This document shows, piece by piece, positions 25,296 to 34,438 of a stretch of DNA of 64,000 bases. Source of the DNA: Pseudomonas laurylsulfatiphila (GTDB lineage: Bacteria > Pseudomonadota > Gammaproteobacteria > Pseudomonadales > Pseudomonadaceae). The number at the start of each line of letters is the position of its first letter. The first letter of the stretch is position 1. Both the position numbers and the translations under genes were made by a program. The stretch is from the NCBI RefSeq assembly GCF_002934665.1, contig NZ_NIRS01000006.1, positions 1 to 64,000 of the forward strand. The letters are read 5' to 3'. The notes under the pieces were generated by a model. That model did not search any database and was not told the DNA's origin. It saw only the letters and a list, made by a program, of their open reading frames with translations.

Positions 25296-26030
25296 ATGAA
25301 CATCCAGAATCACCCCGTCGTGTCGCGGGAAGAATGGCTCGCCGCCCGCAAACAACACCTGATCCACGAGAAAGCCTTCACCCGGGAACGGGACAAACTC
25401 AGCGCCGAACGCCGCGCCCTGCCCTGGGTGAAAATCGACAAGGACTACCATTTCCAGGGGCCCAATGGCGAACTGAAACTGGCTGACCTGTTCGGCGGCC
25501 GCAGTCAGTTGGTCATCTACCACTTCATGTTCGCCGAGGGCTGGGACGAGGGCTGCCCCGGTTGCTCGTACCTCAGCGATCACATCGACGGCGCCAACCA
25601 GCACCTGGCCCACCACGACATTGCCGTGGTGGCGGTTTCCCACGCACCCTTCGCTGAATTCCAGGCGTTCAAGCGGCGCATGGGCTGGAAGTTCGACTGG
25701 GTGTCGTCGGCAGGATGCGACTTCAACTACGACTTTGGCGTCTGTGCCCGGGCCGAAGAGGTCGCCGCAGGAAAGGCTACGTACAACTACGAAAAAACCG
25801 ACGGCGCCGAGGAAGAACTCCCCGGACTCAGCGTGTTTTATCGCAATGAAGCCGGTGAAATATTCCACACCTACTCCACCTATGCCCGGGGGCTGGACAT
25901 GCTGGTCGGCGCCTACAACTACCTCGACCTGACGCCCAAGGGCCGCAACGAGGAGGAGATCATGGAGTGGGTGCGCCATCATGACAAATATGAGGAACAG
26001 GCGAAGTCGAGTTGCTGCCATGGTGGTTAG
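25296..26030 (+). CDS. DUF899-family thioredoxin-like protein
   Basis: A 244-residue protein of the DUF899 family, a thioredoxin-fold group. The motif FMFAEGWDEGCPGCSYLSDH near residue 80 carries the CxxC-like pair C-P-G-C, and the DFNYDFGVCAR and GLSVFYR segments are typical. The family is thought to be redox related, but no reaction is established. ATG 25296 has AGGAG 8 bases upstream. The end CC-H may bind metal. It stands alone. Confidence 0.85.
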   Translation: MNIQNHPVVSREEWLAARKQHLIHEKAFTRERDKLSAERRALPWVKIDKDYHFQGPNGELKLADLFGGRSQLVIYHFMFAEGWDEGCPGCSYLSDHIDGANQHLAHHDIAVVAVSHAPFAEFQAFKRRMGWKFDWVSSAGCDFNYDFGVCARAEEVAAGKATYNYEKTDGAEEELPGLSVFYRNEAGEIFHTYSTYARGLDMLVGAYNYLDLTPKGRNEEEIMEWVRHHDKYEEQAKSSCCHGG

Positions 26031-26046
26031 CCCCAGGCACCGAGGC

Positions 26047-26130
26047 GCGGCCTTCGCGGGCAAGCCCGCTCCCACAGTTTTCCGTGTTGTTCACAAAGTC
26101 TGTGGGAGCGGGCTTGCCCGCGAAGAGGCC
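26047..26130. repeat. REP inverted pair (GTGGGAGCGGGC variant)
   Basis: Facing copies of CTTCGCGGGCAAGCCCGCTCCCAC and its complement, a GGGC variant of the main family, about 35 bases apart. It follows the DUF899 gene and is in a position to end its transcript. Confidence 0.9.
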
Positions 26131-26224
26131 CTGACAACCAACGCAAATATCACAGACTGAACTTTCCCCAGGGGCCAGCGCTCAACCGGATAACCCGCCT
26201 TGACCGAAGCTGAGGCCCTTGCCC

Positions 26225-26503
26225 ATGAAACCACTGCTGAAGAAGCTCACTCTCGCCGCTGCCCTCGCTTGTGCCCTGCCCGCCTGGGCCTGTACTCCGG
26301 AGGAAGCCACCGCCAAACGCGAACAACTGGCCCAGGAAGTGGCCAAGCTCACTGAGCAGAACCCGACCAAGGCCAAAGAGATCAATGACGAGTTGCAAAA
26401 AATGGATCTGGGCACTGCCTCCAAAGACTTGCCGGACAAGTGCCAGTTGATCGACCAGCGCTTGAAGGAGCTGGGCTCTGCCGAGAAAAAAACCGAAGGC
26501 TGA
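26225..26503 (+). CDS. Small secreted helical protein
   Basis: A 92-residue protein with a signal peptide (MKPLLKKLTLAAALACALPAWA); cleavage would leave Cys as the first or second residue, though W at the -2 position makes a lipobox unlikely. The mature part is one charged helical stretch (TPEEATAKREQLAQEVAKL) with two cysteines (residues 23 and 74) that could form a disulfide. The function is unknown. GAGG lies 9 bases before ATG 26225. A strong bidirectional terminator follows. Confidence 0.75.
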   Translation: MKPLLKKLTLAAALACALPAWACTPEEATAKREQLAQEVAKLTEQNPTKAKEINDELQKMDLGTASKDLPDKCQLIDQRLKELGSAEKKTEG

Positions 26504-26517
26504 TAAACGCCAGGTAT

Positions 26518-26548
26518 AAAAAAACCCGGACACTGTCCGGGTTTTTCC
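26518..26548. terminator. Bidirectional rho-independent terminator
   Basis: AAAAAAACCCGGACA-CTG-TCCGGGTTTTT: a GC-rich stem with A and T runs on both sides. It ends the small secreted protein gene and the convergent helicase gene. Confidence 0.92.
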
Positions 26549-26566
26549 TGGGTCGCTTACAGTGAC

Positions 26567-27907
26567 TTACTCAGCCGCTGGCGCTTCCGGCTTGCGGCGC
26601 TTGAGCGGCGCCATGCCGTCCTTACTGACCAGGGAATCGCTCTTCGGCCGGTTGGCGCTCTTGCGCTTGGTCGGGGTCTTGGCGGCAGTTTTCTTCTTGT
26701 CGCCCTTGGCGTCGGTCTTTTTCTTCTTCACGCCGACAGCCTTGCCCGAGGCCTTGACCTTCTTCGGTCCGCCGTAGGTGCCTTTGACTTCCTTGATGGT
26801 GCGGCGCTCGAAGCTCTGCTTGAGGTAGCGCTCGATGCTCGACATCAGGTTCCAGTCGCCGTGGCAGATCAGCGAGATGGCCAGGCCATCGTTACCGGCG
26901 CGGCCGGTACGACCGATACGGTGCACGTACTCGTCGCCACTGCGCGGCATGTCGAAGTTGATCACCAGATCCAGGCCGTCCACGTCCAGGCCACGAGCGG
27001 CGACGTCGGTGGCCACGAGGATTTTCACGCCGCCCTGCTTCAGGCGGTCGATCGCCAGTTTGCGATCCTTCTGGTCTTTCTCGCCGTGCAGCACGAACGC
27101 TTTGTATTCCTGCGCCACCAGGCGGCCGTAGATACGGTCGGCCATGGCCCGGGTGTTGGTGAAGACGATAGCCTTCTGGTACGTCTCGTTGGCCAACAGC
27201 CAGTTGACGATCTGTTCTTTGTGCTGATTGTGGTCAGCGGTAATGATTTGCTGGCGGGTGGTGTCGTTCAGCTGGCTGACCGCATTGAGCTGCAGGTGCT
27301 CCGGGTTGTTCAGGACCTTGGCGATCATCTCGCGCAAGCCCGAACCACCGGTGGTGGCGGAGAACAGCATGGTCTGCTGACGGTTGGTGCATTCGTCCAC
27401 CAGACGCTGCACGTCTTCGGCAAAGCCCATGTCGAGCATGCGGTCGGCTTCGTCGAGCACCAGGACTTCAACTTCTTTCAAATCGAGGTTGCCGGCGTTC
27501 AGTTGCTCGATCATCCGGCCCGGCGTACCGATCAGGATGTCCGGCACCTTGCGCAGCATCGCGGCCTGGACCTTGAAGTCTTCGCCGCCGGTGATCAGGC
27601 CGGACTTGATGAAGGTGAACTGCGAGAAGCGTTCAACTTCCTTCAGCGTCTGCTGGGCCAGTTCGCGGGTCGGCAGCAGGATCAGGGTCTTGATGCTGAC
27701 ACGGATTTTCGCCGGGCCGATCAGACGGTTGAGGATCGGCAAAACGAATGCAGCGGTTTTGCCGCTACCGGTTTGCGCCGTCACCCGCAGGTCACGCCCC
27801 TGGAGCGCGAGCGGAATGGCCGCGGCTTGCACAGGCGTTGGCTCGACAAATTTCAGCTCGGCCACGGCTTTGAGCAGGCGTTCGTGCAGGGCGAATTGGG
27901 AAAACAC
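26567..27907 (-). CDS. DEAD-box ATP-dependent RNA helicase (RhlE/SrmB type)
   Basis: It unwinds RNA duplexes, probably in ribosome assembly or RNA decay. The 446-residue protein has the Q-motif region, Walker A (AQTGSGKT, 44-51), motif Ia PTRELA, DEAD at 152-155, SAT at 183-185, and motif VI HRIGRTGRAG. The tail after residue 375 is Lys-rich and disordered, typical of RNA-binding tails. GTG 27907 has GAGG 8 bases upstream, which fits the family's MFSQFALHERLL start; longer starts are unlikely. It is close to what I remember as PA3950. Confidence 0.9.
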   Translation of the reverse strand: MFSQFALHERLLKAVAELKFVEPTPVQAAAIPLALQGRDLRVTAQTGSGKTAAFVLPILNRLIGPAKIRVSIKTLILLPTRELAQQTLKEVERFSQFTFIKSGLITGGEDFKVQAAMLRKVPDILIGTPGRMIEQLNAGNLDLKEVEVLVLDEADRMLDMGFAEDVQRLVDECTNRQQTMLFSATTGGSGLREMIAKVLNNPEHLQLNAVSQLNDTTRQQIITADHNQHKEQIVNWLLANETYQKAIVFTNTRAMADRIYGRLVAQEYKAFVLHGEKDQKDRKLAIDRLKQGGVKILVATDVAARGLDVDGLDLVINFDMPRSGDEYVHRIGRTGRAGNDGLAISLICHGDWNLMSSIERYLKQSFERRTIKEVKGTYGGPKKVKASGKAVGVKKKKTDAKGDKKKTAAKTPTKRKSANRPKSDSLVSKDGMAPLKRRKPEAPAAE

Positions 27908-28099
27908 GGGTGCTACCTCGAAGAAATGCAAAAAAACAGCTGCATAGGGTAACGGTTTCGAGCGCTCAGGCCGAGTTTCTTTGTGCAAATGGCGGTAAAC
28001 AGTTGGTTTTTTGTTGCCTTGTTTTTCCCAAAACGCAATACAAAGCGTCTTAAATGCTCTAATCGCCCCTCGCGCCCTACAGAAGAATCGTTTTTAACC

Positions 28100-29398
28100 A
28101 TGGATATCAAACAGCTCTGGATCAACGTCCTGGACCTTTGGGGAGCCCTCGACCAGCACCCGCTCGTACATTCCAGCCTGGCGCTGCTGCTGTTGCTGGC
28201 CATTGCGCTGTTCCTCGGACGGGTGGCGCGCTACCTCATACTGCACGCAACAAAAATGCTCGGTCGCCAGCCGGCCTTGCACTGGATCAATGATTTTCTG
28301 CAGAACAAGGTGTTCCATCGCCTGGCGCAGATCACGCCTTCGCTGGTGATCCAGTTCGGTCTCAATCTGGTGCCGAACCTGAGCAAGACCAGTCTGAATT
28401 TCCTCGGCAACGTCGCGCTGTCCTTCACCTTCCTGTTTCTGCTGCTGGCGGTCAGCGCCCTGCTCAATGCCCTGCTGGACATCTACGCCCGCACCGAGCA
28501 CGCCCGTACCCGCTCGATCAAGGGCTATGTGCAACTGGCGAAAATGGTGTTGTACGTGTTTGGCGCGATCATCATCGTCGCGACCTTGATCGACCGCTCA
28601 CCGCTGTTGTTGCTCTCGGGCCTGGGCGCCATGTCGGCGGTGATTCTGTTGGTCTACAAGGACACGCTGCTGTCGTTCGTCGCCAGCGTGCAATTGACCA
28701 GTAACGACATGCTGCGGGTCGGTGACTGGATCGAAATGCCCCAGGTGGGCGCCGACGGCGATGTGGTGGACATCACCTTGCACACGGTCAAGGTGCAGAA
28801 CTTCGACAAGACCATCGTCTCGATTCCAACCTGGCGCCTGATGTCCGAATCGTTCAAGAACTGGCGCGGCATGCAGGCTTCCGGTGGCCGCCGGATCAAG
28901 CGCAGCCTGTTCATCGATGCCAGTGGCGTGCGCTTCCTGCACGACGACGAGGAGCAGAAGCTGTCCCAGGTGCACTTGCTCACCGACTACATGAGCCGCA
29001 AGCAGGCCGAACTCAAGGCCTGGAACGAGGCCCAGGGCAACGTCGCGGCCATGTCGGCCAACCGCCGGCGGATGACCAACATCGGCACTTTGCGCGCCTA
29101 TGCGCTGGCCTACCTGAAGAGTCATCCGGGGATCCAGCCGAACATGACCTGCATGGTCCGCCAGATGCAGACCACCGCCCAGGGCATTCCACTGGAAATC
29201 TACTGCTTTACCCGCACCACGGCGTGGGCCGACTACGAGCGGATCCAGGGGGATATTTTCGACTACCTGCTGGCGGTGCTGCCGGAGTTCGGGTTGAGCC
29301 TGTATCAGCAGCCGAGCGGGACGGATTTACGCGCCGGCTTGCTGCCGGCGGTCCTCGGCGCAAGCCATATTCCCGAGCAGGAAAAACACCTCATGTAA
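28100..29398 (+). CDS. MscS-family mechanosensitive channel (YbdG-like)
   Basis: A 432-residue inner-membrane channel that would open under hypo-osmotic stress. Hydrophobic segments lie at about 22-45, 75-95, 105-130, 150-170 and 180-200. The MscS pore and beta-domain signature is visible (SGLGAMSAVILLVYKDTLLSF, then RVGDWIEMP...GDVVDITLHTVKVQNFD...SIPTWRLM). The extended C-terminal domain and length fit the YbdG branch rather than small MscS. ATG 28100 has only a weak AGAAGA ribosome site. It is divergent from the helicase gene. Confidence 0.88.
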   Translation: MDIKQLWINVLDLWGALDQHPLVHSSLALLLLLAIALFLGRVARYLILHATKMLGRQPALHWINDFLQNKVFHRLAQITPSLVIQFGLNLVPNLSKTSLNFLGNVALSFTFLFLLLAVSALLNALLDIYARTEHARTRSIKGYVQLAKMVLYVFGAIIIVATLIDRSPLLLLSGLGAMSAVILLVYKDTLLSFVASVQLTSNDMLRVGDWIEMPQVGADGDVVDITLHTVKVQNFDKTIVSIPTWRLMSESFKNWRGMQASGGRRIKRSLFIDASGVRFLHDDEEQKLSQVHLLTDYMSRKQAELKAWNEAQGNVAAMSANRRRMTNIGTLRAYALAYLKSHPGIQPNMTCMVRQMQTTAQGIPLEIYCFTRTTAWADYERIQGDIFDYLLAVLPEFGLSLYQQPSGTDLRAGLLPAVLGASHIPEQEKHLM

Positions 29399-29431
29399 CC
29401 CCCCGACGCTTGAGGAAGGATGCCGATCCGA

Positions 29432-30907
29432 TCACAAGGTATCAAGAACCCACTTTTGAACGGCCGCCGTATCGTTTATATCGCCATCGAAAACAAACTG
29501 GGGATCATAACTTTGGTTATTTCCTCGCGCTCGGCCTCTCCATACCTTTAGCGGTAGCCAGAACTGGGCACCACTCGGCAGCGTTTGAGCGCCTATATCA
29601 ATATAAAGAGTATCGGCGCTCGTTGGTAACCCCAAATGGACAACCCCCGGAACAGCAAGAACGACGTCCGCAAAGTCGAGACAGGCACTCGCGCAAAATG
29701 AGTCAGTAACCAGTGCAAGTTTACCTTTAAAACCTTGGGCATTGACGCTTCTCGCCCCTTCTTGATCGACCGAGGAAGTGCTCGGTTGGCGCAACCAGTC
29801 TTTCTTCCCGTGAAGTGCAACCTCCATCGACTTGGTTAAACTAAAAACAAACTTATAAGCTTCACTGTTTTTTCCATAGTCACTGTCCATGGTGGTGAGA
29901 GCTCTATTGAGCGTCGAGAGTGCAAAAGGAGAAACCCGCCACATCGCATATGCACGAGATGACTCATCCAGGCTTTTTACCAACTGCGAGCCTAACAGAG
30001 CAGACAATATTTCAGCCCCCACTAAACTGTTACCGCCGCGATTGCCTCGTGTATCAAGCACAACCAGGTTGGCATCATTGAGACGCTTGACGACGTCCAG
30101 CATTTTATCGAGGGAGGCATTTTCGGCTGCTGAAGGCATGAAGTTGGATACATGTATCCAATATCGCCCGCCTCTCAGATTCTTGAGCGTTTGGGGTGGT
30201 TGAGGTTGGTGCAGGAAAGCCTCCAATTGCCCGGAATCTTCTTGCCATAACAACGTAAAGTTTTGTCTTACTCCATTTGGGAGAGCAACCAAACAGCTTT
30301 TTGACAAGTCCCTCGCCAGTACGGGATAGCTTGCATCATCGACAGTTAACTTCTGAGCCAAGTGCAACCAAGTTGATTGCAGACTAAGTCTACGATCAAC
30401 ATATGGAGATATTTCACTTTCCAGTTTTTCGCGAACCGACTTGTTATCACACGATATAACCTCGGAATCCATCGGTGGTAGCGGAACAGGCCAATTTTTA
30501 GCGACGTGCTTTACAACGAAACGCTGACCTCGCATATCCAAAATGAAACCTGCCCAGGAAGAACTCCCTTTATCAGGTTGACTCTGCCCTACGTGTCCAT
30601 CCTTGAAGCCCGCAATGTAAAAATTAAGAACGGCTTGAGAGTCTTTCCTTGAATTGACACGCCTCGCCAGCTGACTAGCTTCCAGATAACCCCGTTCGAC
30701 CCAGTCTGCAAAAGACTCATTTTTGCTGTCTATAGCACCCGGATGAGAATTAACTATCAGTTGCCGAATGACAGAAAGATCATTGACAGTTAGACCCACC
30801 CAATCTTTTACTTGCGCTTCATCAGCCAACAAAAAAGACGGCGACACAACAAAAAAAAGCATTAAGCATAAGCGCTTAAGGAGAAGCACACTGGCATTAC
30901 AAGTCAT
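29432..30907 (-). CDS. S41-type (tail-specific protease-like) secreted protein, AT-rich
   Basis: A 491-residue protein with a signal peptide (MTCNASVLLLKRLCLMLFFVVSPSFLLA). The C-terminal half looks like an S41 peptidase core: LVVLDTRGNRGGNSLVGAEIL (substrate loop) and LVTDSFCASACLDFADVV, where the Ser of the D-S-F-C-A-S-A pattern would be the nucleophile. An FKDGHV motif occurs near residue 100. Base composition is clearly more AT-rich than its neighbours, with codons such as ttt, aaa and tta that are rare here, a sign of recent transfer. Its substrate is unknown and it stands alone. Confidence 0.75.
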   Translation of the reverse strand: MTCNASVLLLKRLCLMLFFVVSPSFLLADEAQVKDWVGLTVNDLSVIRQLIVNSHPGAIDSKNESFADWVERGYLEASQLARRVNSRKDSQAVLNFYIAGFKDGHVGQSQPDKGSSSWAGFILDMRGQRFVVKHVAKNWPVPLPPMDSEVISCDNKSVREKLESEISPYVDRRLSLQSTWLHLAQKLTVDDASYPVLARDLSKSCLVALPNGVRQNFTLLWQEDSGQLEAFLHQPQPPQTLKNLRGGRYWIHVSNFMPSAAENASLDKMLDVVKRLNDANLVVLDTRGNRGGNSLVGAEILSALLGSQLVKSLDESSRAYAMWRVSPFALSTLNRALTTMDSDYGKNSEAYKFVFSLTKSMEVALHGKKDWLRQPSTSSVDQEGARSVNAQGFKGKLALVTDSFCASACLDFADVVLAVPGVVHLGLPTSADTLYIDIGAQTLPSGAQFWLPLKVWRGRARGNNQSYDPQFVFDGDINDTAAVQKWVLDTL

Positions 30908-31070
30908 TTAAAATACCAGTCAAGCCGCCCCACAGGCAGTCAACCAAAACTGCTTTTGTGTTCGCAGAATTCATGCAGCTATTCCTTTAGTTCGGTTGTC
31001 CATGGCTAACCAGCAAATGTCTGCCTGCTGGTCCCTCCGCCCCATCTGCGATCCATTGATCTTCAATTTC

Positions 31071-31099
31071 AAAAGATCGCAGCCTGCGGCAGCTCCTAC
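31071..31099. repeat. Single REP-type element (TAGGAGCTGCCG family)
   Basis: One copy of AAAAGATCGCAGCCTGCGGCA followed by GCTCCTAC, reaching into the last bases of the adjacent DMT gene. A degenerate partner (TCTGCGATCCATTGATC) lies about 20 bases upstream, so the pair has decayed. Confidence 0.75.
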
Positions 31100-31962
31100 G
31101 CAGGTTGTGCGTCCTTGCTGGTGCCCAACCGACTGATCCACACCGCCAGCAAAATCACCGAACCACCGAGCAACAACCGCCCCAGTTCTTCATGCTGGTT
31201 CCAGATCAGCAGATTGATCAGCAAGCCCACGGGCACATGCAGGTTGTTCATCACTGCCAGGGTCCCGCCATTCACCATGCACGCGCCCTTGTTCCACCAA
31301 TACAAACCCAGCGCAGTGGAGACCAGGCCGAGGAACAGCAGCACGCCCCATTGCAAAGGCGCTTCGGGCAGGAAGTTCTGTTTGCCGAACATTAGAAACG
31401 CCGGCAACGCCACCGCCAGTGCGCCGAGGTAGAAGTAGCCGAAGCGTCGGTAATGCGGCAGATCGCTCGGATGGCGGGCGACCAGGTGTTTATAGAGCAC
31501 CTGCCCCGCGGCATAGGTGAAGTTGGCCAGTTGCAGCAACAGGAACCCCATGAAGAAATCCGGGTTGATCCGGTCAAAGCGAATCACCGCCGCCCCCGCC
31601 ACCGCCACCAGCGCCGCGACCAGGGCCCAGGGGTTGAAGCGACGATTCAGTGCATCTTCGATCAGGGTCACGTGCAGCGGCGTGAGGATAGTGAACAGCA
31701 GCACTTCCGGCACCGTCAGTACGCGAAAGCTCAAGTACAGGCAGACGTAGGTCACGCCGAACTGCAAGGCGCCGATCAGCAGCATGCCGCGCATGAACGC
31801 CGGCTCCACCGAGCGCCAGCGGGTCAGTGGAATGAACACCAGGCCGGCCAGAAGCACACGCACCAGCACTGCGAAGTAACTGTCGACATGACCGGCCAGG
31901 TATTCGCCGATCAAACTGAAGGAAAACGCCTGGATCAGCGTGACAAAAAGTAGATAGCCCAT
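31096..31962 (-). CDS. EamA/DMT-family transporter (carboxylate/amino acid type)
   Basis: A 288-residue inner-membrane protein with ten helices in two EamA repeats. It resembles the group annotated as carboxylate/amino-acid/amine transporters (LIQAFSFSLIGEYLAGHVDSYFAV start). I chose ATG 31962 because GAGG lies 5 bases before it. The stop codon region overlaps the 3' REP copy. Its substrate is unknown and no regulator is adjacent. Confidence 0.85.
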   Translation of the reverse strand: MGYLLFVTLIQAFSFSLIGEYLAGHVDSYFAVLVRVLLAGLVFIPLTRWRSVEPAFMRGMLLIGALQFGVTYVCLYLSFRVLTVPEVLLFTILTPLHVTLIEDALNRRFNPWALVAALVAVAGAAVIRFDRINPDFFMGFLLLQLANFTYAAGQVLYKHLVARHPSDLPHYRRFGYFYLGALAVALPAFLMFGKQNFLPEAPLQWGVLLFLGLVSTALGLYWWNKGACMVNGGTLAVMNNLHVPVGLLINLLIWNQHEELGRLLLGGSVILLAVWISRLGTSKDAQPA

Positions 31963-32042
31963 GCTCGCCTCGTTTCGAATGGCGGCGACGATAGCGGGTT
32001 TTGCTACTGATCGCGAACCCCCAAACAATACAAAAATCCATT

Positions 32043-32132
32043 GTGGGAGCGAGCTTGCTCGCGATAGCGGTGGATCAGTCAACATCATTGTCGACTGACA
32101 CTCAGTCATCGCGAGCAAGCTCGCTCCCACAG
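32043..32132. repeat. REP inverted pair (GTGGGAGCGAGC family)
   Basis: Facing copies of GTGGGAGCGAGCTTGCTCGCGA and its complement with a 40-base spacer, in the 345-base gap between the DMT and azoR genes. Confidence 0.9.
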
Positions 32133-32161
32133 GTTTTTTAGGTGCTTGTTAAATCCCGGGC

Positions 32162-32200
32162 AAAAAAAAGCCCGATCTCGCTAAAGCGTTCAATCGGGCC
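32162..32200 (-). terminator. Rho-independent terminator of azoR
   Basis: Read on the minus strand, GCCCGAT and ATCGGGC pair around a 16-base loop and are followed by a run of eight T. It lies about 110 bases after the azoR stop. Confidence 0.85.
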
Positions 32201-32307
32201 AGAGCACTCAGGAGCAACAAGTGCGAAGGGAGGTTCGATGCGCATACAGGCTTGAAGGGTTGCGCCAGGTCACTAGACCACCCAGCGATTATCTGGCGAT
32301 TAACGTG

Positions 32308-32907
32308 TCACGCCACTTGAGCAAGCCTGGCGTTCGCCTGGTTCAGGCCTTTCTCCTGGAAGTCACCGCCCAGGTTCATACCTTCGGCGTGGATGAACGT
32401 CACGTCGTGGATGCCGATGAAGCCCATGACCTGACGCAGGTACGGTTCCTGGTGATCGGCGGTGCTGCCGGCATAGATGCCGCCCCGAGCCGTCAACACA
32501 TAGGCGCGCTTGCCTGTGAGGAGGCCTTGCGGACCGGTTTCGGTGTACTTGAAGGTCACGCCGGCACGCAGCACGTGGTCGAGCCAGGCTTTCAGGGTGC
32601 TGGGGATCGCAAAGTTGTACATGGGCGCAGCCATGACCAGTACATCGGCGGCGAGCAATTCATCGGTCAACTGGTTGGAGCGTTCCAGGGACGCCTGTTC
32701 GATGTCGCTGCGCTGCTCGGCAGGTTTCATCCAGCCACCCAGCAGGTTGATATCCAGGTGCGGCACCGGATTGACGGCCAGGTCCCGGACAGTGATCTGG
32801 TCATTCGGGTGAGCGGCTTTCCACTGGCTGATGAAGGTCTGGGTCAGTTGACGGGAAACCGAGTCTTGCTGACGGGCACTGCTTTCGATGATCAGAACGC
32901 GGGACAT
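32308..32907 (-). CDS. azoR: FMN-dependent NADH-azoreductase
   Basis: A 199-residue flavodoxin-fold enzyme that reduces azo bonds and quinones with NAD(P)H. The FMN phosphate loop is at the start (MSRVLIIESSARQQDSVSRQ) and the flavin-contact motif PMYNFAIPS is near residue 95. The following gene order (small secreted protein, LysR, alpha/beta hydrolase, ppiA, ABC exporter) matches PA3223-PA3228 in P. aeruginosa, so this is the AzoR3-type paralogue. It has its own terminator. Confidence 0.9.
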   Translation of the reverse strand: MSRVLIIESSARQQDSVSRQLTQTFISQWKAAHPNDQITVRDLAVNPVPHLDINLLGGWMKPAEQRSDIEQASLERSNQLTDELLAADVLVMAAPMYNFAIPSTLKAWLDHVLRAGVTFKYTETGPQGLLTGKRAYVLTARGGIYAGSTADHQEPYLRQVMGFIGIHDVTFIHAEGMNLGGDFQEKGLNQANARLAQVA

Positions 32908-33034
32908 GGGATGTAGCCTCCATCTGAGAATGCTGTAGGTCGATGGAGTGAAGGTTAAACAGAGTCATATCGATGAAAAAGCGTAAATAACTGCTATAAC
33001 CCATCAATAAATTCGTTTATAAGCAAAGCTGCCC

Positions 33035-33127
33035 CTGTGGGAGCGAGCCTGCTCGCGAATAGGCTGTGTCAGTCGACATCAACATTGAATGACATACCGC
33101 CTTCGCGAGCAGGCTCGCTCCCACAGG
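33035..33127. repeat. REP inverted pair (GTGGGAGCGAGC family)
   Basis: Facing copies of GTGGGAGCGAGCCTGCTCGCGAA and its complement about 45 bases apart, between azoR and the small secreted protein gene. Confidence 0.9.
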
Positions 33128-33136
33128 AGATCGAGA

Positions 33137-33451
33137 TCACTTCGGGGTGCAGCTCAGCTCGATGCGCAGCTTGATGATGTTGCGGCTGAATTTGGCGGTG
33201 GCATTTTTGTGCTTGCCGGCCGGTACGTCGATCTTGCGGGTACGCGGTGCTTCCGGGCCATTGATGAAGACGGCCTTGCAGCTTGCATCGACATCGCCGT
33301 AGTTGGCCACCTGGATGGAGCCGATGTCGCTATCCGTGTCGTAGGTCTGGTAATCGATCTTCATGCCGTTGAGATCTTTCTTCACATCGATCGGGTAAGC
33401 CATCGCCGTCAACGGCAGCAGCGCCAGCAGCACACAACAGATTTTTTTCAT
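33137..33451 (-). CDS. Small secreted protein (PA3224-like)
   Basis: A 104-residue protein with a signal peptide (MKKICCVLLALLPLTAMA). The mature part is beta-rich with two cysteines (in ASCKAVF near residue 58 and LSCTPK at the end) that could pair. By position it corresponds to the P. aeruginosa gene between azoR3 and the LysR gene PA3225. No function is known to me. It is divergent from the LysR gene, 49 bases between starts, so the two may share control. Confidence 0.78.
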   Translation of the reverse strand: MKKICCVLLALLPLTAMAYPIDVKKDLNGMKIDYQTYDTDSDIGSIQVANYGDVDASCKAVFINGPEAPRTRKIDVPAGKHKNATAKFSRNIIKLRIELSCTPK

Positions 33452-33500
33452 TCAGCAGCCTCCAGTAAGGGTTGCCAGCTTAGGACAAGAGGAGCTCAAC

Positions 33501-34424
33501 ATGAAAGCGCCCCGCGTGACCCTTGATCAATGGCGAACGCTGCAAGCCGTGGTCGATCACGGTGGTTTCGCCCAGGCCGCCGAGGCGCTACATCGCTCGC
33601 AATCATCGGTCAGCTACACCGTGGCACGCATGCAGGATCAACTCGGCGTTCCGCTGCTGCGCATTGACGGACGCAAAGCCGTGCTGACCGAAGCCGGCGG
33701 CGTGCTGTTGCGCCGCTCCCGGCAACTGGTGAAACAGGCCAGCCAACTCGAAGACCTGGCCCATCACATGGAACAGGGCTGGGAAGCCGAAGTGCGCCTG
33801 GTGGTCGATGCCGCTTACCCAAGCGCCCGCCTCGTCCGCGCCTTGACCGCGTTCATGCCGCAAAGCCGTGGCTGCCGGGTGCGCCTGCGTGAGGAAGTGC
33901 TGTCGGGCGTGGAGGAAGTCCTGCTCGAAGGCGTGGCCGACCTGGCCATCACGGGCTTCAGTATTCCCGGTTACCTGGGCGCGGAATTGAGCGACGTCGA
34001 ATTCGTTGCGGTCGCCCACCCCGAGCATCCCCTGCACCGCCTCAACCGCGAACTGAGCTTCCAGGACCTGGAAAGCCAGATGCAAGTGGTGATCCGCGAC
34101 TCGGGCCGCCAGCAACCACGGGACGTCGGCTGGCTCGGGGCCGAACAACGCTGGACCGTCGGTAGCCTGGCCACCGCCGCGACCTTCGTCAGCAGTGGCC
34201 TGGGTTTTGCTTGGTTGCCCCGGCACCTGATCGAACGGGAACTCAAGGAAGGTACGCTCAAGCTGCTACCGTTGGATCAGGGCGGTAGCCGCAACCCGAG
34301 CTTTTACCTGTATTCGAACAAGGACAAACCGCTGGGACCGGCCACACAGATTCTCATCGAACTGCTGCGCACCTTTGACACCGCACCACTGGACGCCCCG
34401 TTCGCCGCCCCCGAACAAGCCTGA
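33501..34424 (+). CDS. LysR-type regulator (PA3225-like)
   Basis: A 307-residue LysR protein with an N-terminal helix-turn-helix (TLDQWRTLQAVVDHGGFAQAAEALHRSQSSVSYTVARMQDQLG region, about residues 7-65). The gene order suggests the orthologue of PA3225, reported as a regulator that affects antibiotic resistance in P. aeruginosa. The ribosome site GAGGAG precedes ATG 33501. The hydrolase and ppiA genes follow closely, so the three may form one transcript. The target genes cannot be read from the sequence. Confidence 0.85.
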   Translation: MKAPRVTLDQWRTLQAVVDHGGFAQAAEALHRSQSSVSYTVARMQDQLGVPLLRIDGRKAVLTEAGGVLLRRSRQLVKQASQLEDLAHHMEQGWEAEVRLVVDAAYPSARLVRALTAFMPQSRGCRVRLREEVLSGVEEVLLEGVADLAITGFSIPGYLGAELSDVEFVAVAHPEHPLHRLNRELSFQDLESQMQVVIRDSGRQQPRDVGWLGAEQRWTVGSLATAATFVSSGLGFAWLPRHLIERELKEGTLKLLPLDQGGSRNPSFYLYSNKDKPLGPATQILIELLRTFDTAPLDAPFAAPEQA

Positions 34425-34438
34425 CACGGAGTGTATGC

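Noticed and set aside
33603..34226. 207-codon minus-strand frame opposite the LysR (PA3225-like) gene
   Set aside because: Shadow of a clear LysR protein; no ribosome site.
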